Source: Streptomyces massasporeus
Lineage (GTDB): Bacteria > Actinomycetota > Actinomycetes > Streptomycetales > Streptomycetaceae
Direction: 5' to 3'
Length of the DNA stretch: 64,000 nucleotides
NCBI RefSeq assembly: GCF_014648995.1
Contig: NZ_BMSE01000001.1
Location: 62,001-126,000, forward strand
Shown: positions 1-8,311 of the stretch, in pieces
Numbering within the stretch: position 1 is the stretch's first letter
Layout: each line of letters opens with the position of its first letter
Program-made: the position numbers and the translations under genes
Notes under the pieces: model-generated
Told to the model about the DNA's origin: nothing
Database searches by the model: none
Seen by the model: only the letters and a program-made list of their open reading frames with translations

Positions 1-83
1 GGGCCGTGGCGACCCGGTTCGACGAACTTGCGGTTCGGTTCGAGGCGACGGTTCGGGTCGCGGCGATTCATCAGTGGCGGTGA
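1..83 (+). CDS. Transposase C-terminus, IS5-like (partial, 5' end outside window)
   Basis: An open frame (codons starting at base 3) runs into the window and stops at TGA 81-83. Its last residues read A-V-A-T-R-F-D-E-L-A-V-R-F-E-A-T-V-R-V-A, followed by A-I-H-Q-W-R. This 'ATRxDxxAxxxEA..xxAxxxxW' ending is typical of IS5-family DDE transposases common in Streptomyces, which would cut and paste the element. Only about 26 residues are present, so whether the transposase is intact cannot be judged. The right inverted repeat of the element should lie within roughly 100 bases downstream, but I cannot pick it out because the left end is not in the window. Confidence 0.6.
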   Translation, partial: AVATRFDELAVRFEATVRVAAIHQWR

Positions 84-262
84 ACCCTCAGCCTGCCGTC
101 GTGCGGATGCCCCAGCAGGAAAGGACGACCCTGCGCTCATTACGGACGAAGGGCGCATTTCCTGGCATTGGCGCGGGGCGGTGCGTATGGGGTTGCACCT
201 TCCGTAGCGGCATGTGGTCCGGTGGACCTACGTCCCGATCCCTTGAGGAAAGATCCCTGCTC

Positions 263-1174
263 ATGCATTCGTCCTTCATGCCACCTCGCCAGGTCAAGAT
301 CGGTGACGCGGCGGCCTTCGCCGGCACCACGCCGCGGGCGATCCGTCATTACCACGAGATCGGCCTGCTCCCCGAGCCTGAGCGGGGCGGCGATGACCGC
401 CGCCGCTACGGCTACGACGACATGATCCGGCTGCTGTGGATTCGCAAGATGACCGACGCCGGGATCGCCCTGGACGACATCCGTGACGCCTTTACCACCG
501 GCACGGCTTCCGCCGGTGCGGACAGCGGAGACGGTATCGCGGGCATCCTGGAGCGGTTGGAGGAAACCCTCGCCGAGCAGGAAGCAGAAGTGCGGCGGCA
601 GCGGACCGCCGTGCAGCGGATGCGCACCGAAGGCAGCCGGATGGGTCTGCTCTCCGACTTCGTCACCGAACGCCTCAAGAGCCTGCCCGAGGGCTCCCTG
701 CGTCAGGCGGACCTGGACAGCCTGCTGGTCACTGAGCGGATCTTCGGCCCGCTCGGCGCGGCCGTCCAGGCCAACCGCTTCGTCGTCCTGGCCACGCACC
801 CCGCTCTGCGGGAGGACTCCGACCGCATCGATGACGCCGAGGAGGCACTCGATGACAGCGTCGCCGTCGATGATCCGCGCGTGGCCCAGGTGGCCGCCGA
901 ACGGCACGCCTTCGAAAGCGCCCTGCACGCCGTCATCGAGAAGTCCGGTCTGGAAAAGGACGACGATGCCCTCTTCGACGCCTGGGACGCTTTGCACCCT
1001 GCTCCCGCCCATGAGGGCGAGGACGAGGCCGATCTCAGCTCCGGCGGGCGGGAGACTGACTCCATGAGCGTGTTCGAAGCCATCGGCAAGATGCCCTACG
1101 ACTTCTCCCCAGCCCGCCTGCGCTGTATGGAACTGGCCGTAGAACTCTCCGCCCAAGACTCACCCGCTACCTAA
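263..1174 (+). CDS. MerR-family transcriptional regulator
   Basis: A 303-residue regulator. An N-terminal MerR helix-turn-helix starts near residue 10 (K-I-G-D-A-A-A-F-A-G-T-T-P-R-A-I-R-H-Y) and is followed by the wing and the E-I-G-L-L-P-E-P motif. A dimerisation coiled coil (L-E-E-T-L-A-E-Q-E-A-E-V-R-R-Q) is next, then an acidic C-terminal region without metal-binding cysteines, so it is not an obvious metal sensor. I chose ATG 263 because GAGGAAAG lies about 11 bases upstream and the MerR domain begins soon after; the longer frame back to 74 has no family resemblance. The ligand and targets are unknown. It sits between an insertion-sequence remnant and a convergent glycosidase gene. Confidence 0.85.
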   Translation: MHSSFMPPRQVKIGDAAAFAGTTPRAIRHYHEIGLLPEPERGGDDRRRYGYDDMIRLLWIRKMTDAGIALDDIRDAFTTGTASAGADSGDGIAGILERLEETLAEQEAEVRRQRTAVQRMRTEGSRMGLLSDFVTERLKSLPEGSLRQADLDSLLVTERIFGPLGAAVQANRFVVLATHPALREDSDRIDDAEEALDDSVAVDDPRVAQVAAERHAFESALHAVIEKSGLEKDDDALFDAWDALHPAPAHEGEDEADLSSGGRETDSMSVFEAIGKMPYDFSPARLRCMELAVELSAQDSPAT

Positions 1175-1177
1175 AAC

Positions 1178-1193
1178 ACGCCCTAGAGGGCGT
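1178..1193. terminator. Hairpin between convergent merR and GH2 genes
   Basis: Perfect 6-bp stem ACGCCC/GGGCGT with a TAGA loop. It begins 4 bases after the MerR stop codon and contains the stop codon of the convergent GH2 gene (minus strand, 1183-1185), so it could end transcription from both sides. The stem is short and there is no clear U-tract. Confidence 0.45.
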
Positions 1194-4100
1194 CCAGTCG
1201 GCTGATGCGTATCGCGCCACGCGCCTCGCCGGGGTGGCGGCTCGTCAGGGTGAGCCGGATCCGGGAGCCTCGCAGGGCCTTGAAGGTGATCACGGTGGGG
1301 GCGTCGGAGGCGGTGGCCCAGCCGATCTCGGTGTCCCGCGCGATCCGCCACGCGCGGCCGTCCCAGACCGCCACCTCGATCGCCGCGGGCAGGCTGTGCG
1401 TGGCGTCCACGGTGAAGGAGACCTCCACCCGGTCGTAGCCGCGGGTGCGCCCGTGGTCGACGTAGACCCAGTCCTCGGTCCGCGCCCCGTCGAAGTCCGG
1501 CAGCAGGGGCGTGGCCTGCTTGAAGAAGCCGTTGGACCAGCCGGTGGCCGGGTCGCCGTCGAGCATGGCGGCGGGCAGGGTGTCCGGACGGCCGGAGTAG
1601 CTCGCGTCCGCGCGCGGGTGGCCGACGGGCGCCGGGTGCTCCGGACCGAAGGCGGCCGGGGCCGTCTCGGCCCGATCCTGCGCGCGGGTGGCCCGTACGG
1701 TCGCCGTGCCCGCGCGCAGCCCCTCGGCGCGGGCGGTCACCTTCACCGCACCCGCCTTCGTGCCGGACCGGACGATGGCGAGGGCCTTGCCGTGGAAGGC
1801 GGTCCGGGTGCTCGCCTGATAGCGCTCGGCGCTCTCCTGCCGGCCGTTGTCGAGCCCCGCGAGGGAGCCGCCCGCCACCTCGAAGGACAGCAGGTGCTCC
1901 GCGTCGGGCACCACCACCCCGCGCCGGTCGACGACCTCGGCGGTCACGAAGACCAGGGAGCGGCCGTCCGCGGCGAGGGAGGGGCGGTCCGCGGTCAGGC
2001 GTATCGCGTGGGGGGCTCCGGCGGTGCGCAGCACGTCGGTGGCGACCACCTTGCCGCCCCGCCGGGCGACGGCCTTCAGCTCTCCGGGTTCGAAGGGCAC
2101 CTTCCAGGTCAGGTGGAGCTTGCCGGCGCTGCCGTTCGGGCTGGTGTAGCTGCCGGGGTAGGGGCCGTCGGTGAAGGTCTTGTCGTCGCCGGTCGCCTCG
2201 GTGGTCTCCAGGTAGGTGCGGCCGTCGGCGGTCTTCTTGGTGTCGAACCGCCGTACGCCCAGGGACGTGCCGTTGAGGTACAGCTCGACGGTGTCGACGT
2301 TCGCGTACGCCCAGACCTCGACCGTGTCGCCCTTGTCGTGGTTCCAGGTCATCGGCAGCAGGTGGACCATCGGTTCGCTGGTCCACTGGCTCCGGAAGAG
2401 GTGGTACATGTCCTTCGGGAAGCCGGCCGTGTCGACCGCGCCGAAGAAGGACGCCTTGACCGGGAAGACGTCGTACGGGGTGGGTTCGCCGATGTAGTCG
2501 ATGCCGGACCAGAGGAACTGCCCGGCGAACCACTTCCGGTCCCGGTCCTTCTTGTGGCCGTACTCGCCGCTCATGGTCCAGGAGGCGAGGTTGTTGTCGT
2601 AGGAGGAGGTCGCGCGTCTGCCCGGGGTGTGGTTCTCGCCGGTGTTGAGGTGCTCGGGCTCCTGGTAGGCGCCGCGGGTGGAGGTCTCCGAGGAGGACTC
2701 CGACTCGAAGAGGAACAGGTGCGGGTAGGCCGCGTGCAGCTGGTCGACCGACTTGGCGGTGTTGTAGTTGAGGCCGAGGCCGTCCAGCTTGGCGAGCATC
2801 AGGTCGGCGGCGGAGCCCTTGGCGGGCAGGCGGCGGTACTTGTCGGAGCCGATGACCAGCGGGCGGGTGTCGTCGGCGGCCCTGATCGCCCCGATGATCC
2901 GGTCGGCCATGGCGAGGCCGGCGGTGGAGGTGGAGTCGGGGACCTCGTTGCCGATGGACCAGCTGAGCACCGCGGGCGAGTTGCGGGCCGCCAGCACCAT
3001 CTCGGTGGCGTCCTTCTCGCACCACTCGTCGAAGAAGCGGCCGTAGTCGTACCGGTTCTTGCCGGTGCGCCAGCAGTCGAACGCCTCCACCAGCATGACG
3101 ACGCCGAGCTCCTCGCAGACCTGGATCACCTCGGGCGCGGGCGGGTTGTGGGAGGTGCGCAGGGCGTTGACGCCCATGGACCGCATCATCTCCAGCTGCC
3201 TGCGGACGGCGTCGATGCTGACGGCGGCGCCGAGCGCGCCCAGGTCGTGGTGGAGGTCGACGCCCTTGATCTTGTGGCGGGTGCCGTTGAGGAAGAAGCC
3301 CTCGTCCGGGTCGAAGCGGAAGGTGCGGAGGCCGAAGACCGTGCGGTGGGTGTCGGTGGTGCGGCCGTCGACGCGCAGCTCGGTGTGCAGGGTGTAGCGG
3401 TGTGGTGTCTCGAAGTCCCACAACTCCGGGTGCCGGACGGTGAGTTCCTGGGTCTCGGTGTGCTCTGCGGTGACGGCCGCGGTGGAGGAGGTACGGGCGA
3501 CCGTCCGGCCCCTGCGGTCGACGATGCGGGAGACGACCTCGACGTCCGCGCCCGCGCCGGAGGCGTTGACGACGGAGGTGCCGACCCGTACGACGGCACG
3601 CGCGGCGGAGATCTCGGGCGTGGTGACGCGGGTGCCCCAGCGGGCCACGTGCACCGGCTCGGTGATCACCAGTCGGGCTTCGCGGTAGATGCCGCTGCCG
3701 GAGTACCAGCGGCTGCTGGGGAGCCGGTTGCGGACCTCGACGGCGATCACGTTCTCGGTGGTGCCGTCGGTGTGCACCAGGTCGGTGAGGTCGAGGGCGA
3801 AGCCGGTGTAGCCGTAGGGGTGACGGCCGGCCTCCTTGCCGTTGCAGTACACGGTGGCGTCCATGTAGACGCCGTCGAACTCCACCGAGACGCGCTTGCC
3901 GGCGAGGGCGGGCGGCAGGGTGAAGGCCAGGCGGTACCAGCCGAGGCCCCCGGGGAGGAAGCCGGTGCCGCTGGTGGTGCCGTGCTCGGTGGTGGGGGTC
4001 TGCTCGATGCTCCAGTCGTGCGGGACGGTGGTCTCGCGCCATCCGGAGTCGTCGTAGCCGGGAAGGTGGGCGTCGGCGTAGGCGCCGGTCGGGTCGGTGA

Positions 4101-4272
4101 TTCCACCCGGGTTCACCAGCGCGAAGCGCCAGCCGTCGCGCAGTGCGACGGTCCGGCGACCGGACGTCCCAGGCGCCTGCTCGGCGGCCCACGCCTCCGG
4201 GGCGCCGAGCAGCGTCCCGGCCGCGGGTGCGGCGGCGGAGGCGAGCAGGACCGATCTGCGCGTGACCGACAT
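1183..4272 (-). CDS. Secreted glycoside hydrolase family 2 (beta-galactosidase-like)
   Basis: A 1029-residue exported glycosidase. The N-terminus M-S-V-T-R-R-S-V-L-L-A-S-A-A-A is a Tat-type signal peptide, probably cleaved after A-W-A near residue 29. Next come the GH2 sugar-binding jelly-roll (about 40-200), an Ig-like domain (about 200-310) and the TIM barrel. The barrel holds W-S-I-G-N-E-V with the likely acid/base Glu443 and S-S-S-E-T-S-T-R-G with the likely nucleophile Glu529. DUF4982-like and Ig-like modules follow, then a C-terminal discoidin/F5-8C-like carbohydrate-binding region (about 880-1010). Overall length and layout match secreted actinobacterial GH2 beta-galactosidases; beta-glucuronidase or another exo-acting specificity is possible. 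No sugar transporter or repressor is adjacent. Confidence 0.88.
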   Translation of the reverse strand: MSVTRRSVLLASAAAPAAGTLLGAPEAWAAEQAPGTSGRRTVALRDGWRFALVNPGGITDPTGAYADAHLPGYDDSGWRETTVPHDWSIEQTPTTEHGTTSGTGFLPGGLGWYRLAFTLPPALAGKRVSVEFDGVYMDATVYCNGKEAGRHPYGYTGFALDLTDLVHTDGTTENVIAVEVRNRLPSSRWYSGSGIYREARLVITEPVHVARWGTRVTTPEISAARAVVRVGTSVVNASGAGADVEVVSRIVDRRGRTVARTSSTAAVTAEHTETQELTVRHPELWDFETPHRYTLHTELRVDGRTTDTHRTVFGLRTFRFDPDEGFFLNGTRHKIKGVDLHHDLGALGAAVSIDAVRRQLEMMRSMGVNALRTSHNPPAPEVIQVCEELGVVMLVEAFDCWRTGKNRYDYGRFFDEWCEKDATEMVLAARNSPAVLSWSIGNEVPDSTSTAGLAMADRIIGAIRAADDTRPLVIGSDKYRRLPAKGSAADLMLAKLDGLGLNYNTAKSVDQLHAAYPHLFLFESESSSETSTRGAYQEPEHLNTGENHTPGRRATSSYDNNLASWTMSGEYGHKKDRDRKWFAGQFLWSGIDYIGEPTPYDVFPVKASFFGAVDTAGFPKDMYHLFRSQWTSEPMVHLLPMTWNHDKGDTVEVWAYANVDTVELYLNGTSLGVRRFDTKKTADGRTYLETTEATGDDKTFTDGPYPGSYTSPNGSAGKLHLTWKVPFEPGELKAVARRGGKVVATDVLRTAGAPHAIRLTADRPSLAADGRSLVFVTAEVVDRRGVVVPDAEHLLSFEVAGGSLAGLDNGRQESAERYQASTRTAFHGKALAIVRSGTKAGAVKVTARAEGLRAGTATVRATRAQDRAETAPAAFGPEHPAPVGHPRADASYSGRPDTLPAAMLDGDPATGWSNGFFKQATPLLPDFDGARTEDWVYVDHGRTRGYDRVEVSFTVDATHSLPAAIEVAVWDGRAWRIARDTEIGWATASDAPTVITFKALRGSRIRLTLTSRHPGEARGAIRISRLDAL

Positions 4273-4529
4273 GGCGACTCTCCCTCATCAGGGCCCAGAA
4301 GTACTCACAACTGATCGCGAACAAACAGATTCTGTCGACGTGTCACACACGGCCGTCAAGGGTGCGGAGGGGTTCTTCTGCCTCATGGACGACTTCGACC
4401 CCATTTATGCCGTTCCCCCGGCCGGGAAGGCGGCACCGGGGTTACCGGTCCACGCCGGGCGCCTACGGACTACGCTGGAACTCAACTGACTTCCCTGTTC
4501 ACTGTGAGTGTCCGTATGGAGTCGCGACG

Positions 4530-6917
4530 ATGAGTCCGGACGAGGCGTTGGACGATGGCGTGGCCGCGCGTGCCGTCATCGCCGTCGACGGCACGCTCAC
4601 CGAGTGGAGCGAGGGCGCCCGCCGTCTGCTGGGCCACACGGCCGCCGAGGTCGTGGGCCGCCCCGCCGCCGACCTGCTGGCCGACGGCGCGGACCCGCCG
4701 GCCGTGCCGGACGACTCCCGCTGGAGCGGCACGGTCACCCTGCGCCACCGCGACGGCCACCCCGTCACCCTCTGGGTGCTCGCCCACCGCCGACCGCCGG
4801 ACGCGGCGGAGGCGGTCGACTGGCTGGCGGTGTCCCCGCCGGAGGCCGCCGACCACGCGCTCGCGGACGACCCGCTGGTGCGCATGGCGCTGACGCAGTC
4901 GCCCTGCGCCACGATGATCTTCGACGAGCGGCTGCGGCTGCGCGGCGTCAACGAGGCCATGGCCGATCTGCTGGGACTGCCCGCCGGGCGGATGCTGGGC
5001 CTCAGGCCCACCGACGTCGGCAGCCGGCCGCCGAACGCCGAGCTCGAGGAGAATCTGCGCCGGGTGCTGAGCACCGGCCGGCGGCAGGACATGCAGACGT
5101 ACATGAAGGCGACCGGCGAGGACCGGGGCGCGCACGCGTGGCTGGCCCGGATGGCGCCGCTCACCGACGGGGCGGGCCGGGTGCGGGGCGTGTGCGTGAC
5201 CGCCCACGACTTCTCCGACCAGTACCGCGCGCGCGAGCGGTTGCAGCTGGTCAACGAGGCCAGCGTGCGCATCGGCACCACCCTCGACGTCACCCGTACC
5301 GCACAGGAGCTGGCGGACGTGTGCGTCCCGGCGCTCGCCGACTTCGTCAGCGTCGACCTGCTCGACCCGCAGGAGCACGGCGGCGAGTCCGCGGGACCGC
5401 CGGTCCCACCGCTGAGTCTGCGCCGGTCCGCCCACCAGTCGGTGAACAAGGGCAGTCCCGAGGCCGTCGCCAAGCCCGGGCAGGTGGACGTCTACCCGGA
5501 GAACTCCCCGCAGTCCGCCTCGCTGGTCGCGGGGCACACCGTCGTGGCCTCGGGCTCCTCCGGCGACCTCGAGCGGTGGCTGGCCTGGGACCCGGTGCGC
5601 TTCCAGCGGATCCAGGAGTACGGCATCCACTCCACGATGTCTGTTCCGCTCCAGGCCCGGGGCACGACCCTCGGGGTGGCGGTCTTCACCCGCTTCCGGC
5701 GCCCCGAGGCGTTCACCGTCGACGACGTGCTGCTTGCCGAGGAGGTCACGGCCCGGGCCGCCGTCTGCATCGACAACGCGCGCCGCTACTCCCGCGAGCG
5801 CGAGACGACGCTCACCCTGCAGCGCAGTCTGCTGCCCCGCACCCTGCCGCACACGGCGGCGGTCGAGGCGGCCTCCCGCTATCTGCCGGCCACCCGCTCC
5901 GGCGTGGGCGGCGACTGGTTCGACGTGATCCCGCTGTCCGGGATGCGGGTCGCCATGATCGTCGGTGACGTCGTCGGGCACGGCATCCAGGCCTCGGCCA
6001 CCATGGGCCGGCTGCGCACCGCCGTCCGCACCCTCGCCGACATCGACCTGGCCCCCGACGAACTGCTCACCCACCTCGACGACCTGGTCGTCCGGCTGTC
6101 GGAGGAATCCGGCGGGGACAACGGCACCGGCGAGGTGGGCGCGACCTGTCTGTACGCGGTCTACGACCCGGTCTCCCGGCGCTGCACCCTGGCCCGGGCC
6201 GGGCATCCGCTGCCCCTGCTGGTGCCGCCGGACGGCCCGGCGCGGCAGCTCGACCTGCCTTCGGGGCCGCCGCTGGGCGTCGGGGGGCTGCCGTTCGAGT
6301 CCGCCGAGGTGGAGCTGCGGGAGGGCAGCGTCCTGGCGTTCCACACGGACGGGCTGCTGGTCAGCCGGGAGCGGGACGTCGACGCGAGCGGCCGGATGCT
6401 CCGCGAGGCGCTGTCGGCGCCCTCCGACTCCCTGGACGAGATCTGCGACCGCGTGCTGCACACACTGCTCCCGCCGGGCGGCTCCAGCGACGACGTGGCC
6501 CTGCTGCTGGCCCGCACCCGCGGCCTGCCGTCCGCCCAGGTCGCCACCTGGGACATCCCCGCGGACCCGGCACTGGTGGCGCCCATCCGCAAGCAGGTCG
6601 TCGACCAGCTCGAACGCTGGGGGCTGACCGAGGCCACGTTCACCGCCGAACTGGTCGTGAGCGAGCTGGTCACCAACGCCATCCGCTACGGCGCCCCGCC
6701 CATCCGGCTGCGGCTGATCCATGACGCGGCCACCCTGATCTGCGAGGTGTCCGACACCAACCACACGGCGCCGCACCTGCGCAGGGCCAAGACCTGGGAC
6801 GAGGGGGGCCGCGGGCTGCTCCTGGTCGCCCAGCTCACCCAGCGGTGGGGCAGCAGGCACACCGGCGAGGGCAAGACGATCTGGGCGGAGCTGGCCCTGC
6901 TCGACGACGAGATCTGA
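4530..6917 (+). CDS. PAS-GAF-SpoIIE phosphatase with anti-sigma-type HATPase domain
   Basis: A 795-residue signalling protein. Two PAS folds (about 13-110 and 115-235) are followed by a GAF domain (about 245-420) and a PP2C/SpoIIE phosphatase domain starting at T-L-Q-R-S-L-L-P (about 429) with the metal-binding G-G-D-W-F-D and V-G-D-V-V-G-H-G motifs. A C-terminal RsbW-like ATPase domain begins near 673 (S-E-L-V-T-N-A-I-R-Y-G for the N box; G-G-R-G-L for the G box). Such proteins act on STAS anti-anti-sigma factors and sigma factors in general stress or development. Combining phosphatase and kinase-like modules in one chain is common in Streptomyces. ATG 4530 is preceded by GGAG with 8-base spacing; an in-frame extension to 4362 has no domain. 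Confidence 0.9.
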   Translation: MSPDEALDDGVAARAVIAVDGTLTEWSEGARRLLGHTAAEVVGRPAADLLADGADPPAVPDDSRWSGTVTLRHRDGHPVTLWVLAHRRPPDAAEAVDWLAVSPPEAADHALADDPLVRMALTQSPCATMIFDERLRLRGVNEAMADLLGLPAGRMLGLRPTDVGSRPPNAELEENLRRVLSTGRRQDMQTYMKATGEDRGAHAWLARMAPLTDGAGRVRGVCVTAHDFSDQYRARERLQLVNEASVRIGTTLDVTRTAQELADVCVPALADFVSVDLLDPQEHGGESAGPPVPPLSLRRSAHQSVNKGSPEAVAKPGQVDVYPENSPQSASLVAGHTVVASGSSGDLERWLAWDPVRFQRIQEYGIHSTMSVPLQARGTTLGVAVFTRFRRPEAFTVDDVLLAEEVTARAAVCIDNARRYSRERETTLTLQRSLLPRTLPHTAAVEAASRYLPATRSGVGGDWFDVIPLSGMRVAMIVGDVVGHGIQASATMGRLRTAVRTLADIDLAPDELLTHLDDLVVRLSEESGGDNGTGEVGATCLYAVYDPVSRRCTLARAGHPLPLLVPPDGPARQLDLPSGPPLGVGGLPFESAEVELREGSVLAFHTDGLLVSRERDVDASGRMLREALSAPSDSLDEICDRVLHTLLPPGGSSDDVALLLARTRGLPSAQVATWDIPADPALVAPIRKQVVDQLERWGLTEATFTAELVVSELVTNAIRYGAPPIRLRLIHDAATLICEVSDTNHTAPHLRRAKTWDEGGRGLLLVAQLTQRWGSRHTGEGKTIWAELALLDDEI

Positions 6918-7041
6918 GTCACCGGCGGCACGCGCCGCGGGCAGGCGGGCGCCGGCCGGGCTTCGGGGCCCTGGAGGGTTTCTTACCCACGCCTGGTTTC
7001 ATGGGCGGGCACCGCCTGATCGCGCCCCGGAGGACCCCGCC

Positions 7042-8301
7042 CTGAACACCCTGCTCGCCGAAGTCCTGTCCGTGACGCTGCTGACCGCCGTGCTCGTCTG
7101 GGCCGTCGCCCGCCCGAAGGGCCTGCCGGAAGCCGTGCTGGCGGTGCCCGCCGCCGGGATCGCCGTCGCCCTCGGAGTCATCTCTCCGGATCACGCCTGG
7201 GAGGAGATCCAGCGGCTGGGGCCCGTCGTCGGCTTCCTCGCGGCCGTGCTGGTGCTCGCCCACTTCTGCGACGTCGAGGGGCTGTTCACCGCGTGCGGGG
7301 CGTGGATGGCCCGCTGGGCGGCCGGGCGGCCCACGCGCCTGCTGACCGCGGTGTTCGCGCTGGCGTCCGTCATCACGGCCGTGCTCAGCCTGGACGCCAC
7401 CGTCGTCCTGCTCACTCCGGTGGTGCTCGCCACCGCGACCCGCATGGGCGTGCAGGCACGGCCGCATCTGTACGCGTGCGCCCATCTGTCGAACACGGCC
7501 TCGCTGCTGCTGCCGGTCTCCAACCTGACCAACCTGCTGGCGTTCACGGCGAGCGGCCTGAGCTTCACCCGCTTCGCCGCGCTGATGGCGCTGCCGTGGC
7601 TGGTCGCGATCGCCGCCGAGTACCTGGTGTTCCGGCGGTTCTTCGACGAGGACCTCGCGGCGCCCCTCCCCTCCCCCGAGGCCGAGCCGCGTCCCGAGCC
7701 GCTCCCGCTGTTCGCCCTGGTCACCGTCGGCTGCACGCTCGCCGGGTTCGTGGTGGCCTCCGCCGTGGGGATCGCGCCGGCGTGGGCCGCGCTGGCCGGT
7801 GCGCTGGTGCTGGCCGGGCGGGCCCTGGTGCGGCGGCGGGCCACCCCCCTGACGGTGGTGCGGTCCGCGGCCCCGGCCTTCCTGGCGTTCGTGCTCGCGC
7901 TGGGAGTGGTCGTGCGTGCGGTCGTCGACCACGGGCTCGCCGACGCGCTGCGGCGCGTGCTGCCCGGCGGATCGGGCCTGCTGACGCTGCTGGGTGTGGC
8001 CGTGGTGGCCGCCGTCCTGGCCAACCTCATCAACAACCTGCCCGCGGTGCTGGTGCTGCTGCCCCTGACCGCCGGGTCCGGTCCGGGCGCCGTGCTGGCG
8101 GTGCTGCTCGGTGTGAACATCGGCCCCAACCTGACCTACGCCGGCTCTCTGGCGACCCTGCTGTGGCGGCGGATCGTGCAGCAGCACGGGAACCGGGTCG
8201 AGCTCGGGGAGTTCACCCGGCTCGGGCTGCTCGCGACACCGGCGGCGCTGGTGCCGGCCGTGGTGGCCCTGTGGCTGTCGCTGACCGTCGTCGGGGCCTG
8301 A
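7042..8301 (+). CDS. ArsB/SLC13-type membrane permease, probable CTG start
   Basis: A roughly 419-residue polytopic membrane protein with 10-12 hydrophobic segments in two halves. Conserved re-entrant motifs are N-T-A-S-L-L-L-P-V-S-N-L-T-N-L in the first half and N-L-I-N-N-L-P-A-V-L with G-V-N-I-G-P-N-L-T in the second, as in ArsB/ArsP-SLC13 ion transporters (arsenite, citrate or Na+/H+ type substrates). No ars regulator or reductase is nearby, so the substrate is open. The first ATG/GTG in frame is GTG 7072, but it has no ribosome site. CTG 7042 is in frame, lies 7 bases after CGGAGGA (7028-7034), and adds L-N-T-L-L-A-E-V-L-S, completing the first membrane segment. I therefore place the start at 7042. 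Confidence 0.78.
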   Translation: MNTLLAEVLSVTLLTAVLVWAVARPKGLPEAVLAVPAAGIAVALGVISPDHAWEEIQRLGPVVGFLAAVLVLAHFCDVEGLFTACGAWMARWAAGRPTRLLTAVFALASVITAVLSLDATVVLLTPVVLATATRMGVQARPHLYACAHLSNTASLLLPVSNLTNLLAFTASGLSFTRFAALMALPWLVAIAAEYLVFRRFFDEDLAAPLPSPEAEPRPEPLPLFALVTVGCTLAGFVVASAVGIAPAWAALAGALVLAGRALVRRRATPLTVVRSAAPAFLAFVLALGVVVRAVVDHGLADALRRVLPGGSGLLTLLGVAVVAAVLANLINNLPAVLVLLPLTAGSGPGAVLAVLLGVNIGPNLTYAGSLATLLWRRIVQQHGNRVELGEFTRLGLLATPAALVPAVVALWLSLTVVGA

Positions 8302-8311
8302 ACCGGCCCGG

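Noticed and set aside
1234..4314. 1026-residue open frame on the + strand
   Set aside because: Antisense shadow of the GH2 gene; repetitive composition, no motifs.
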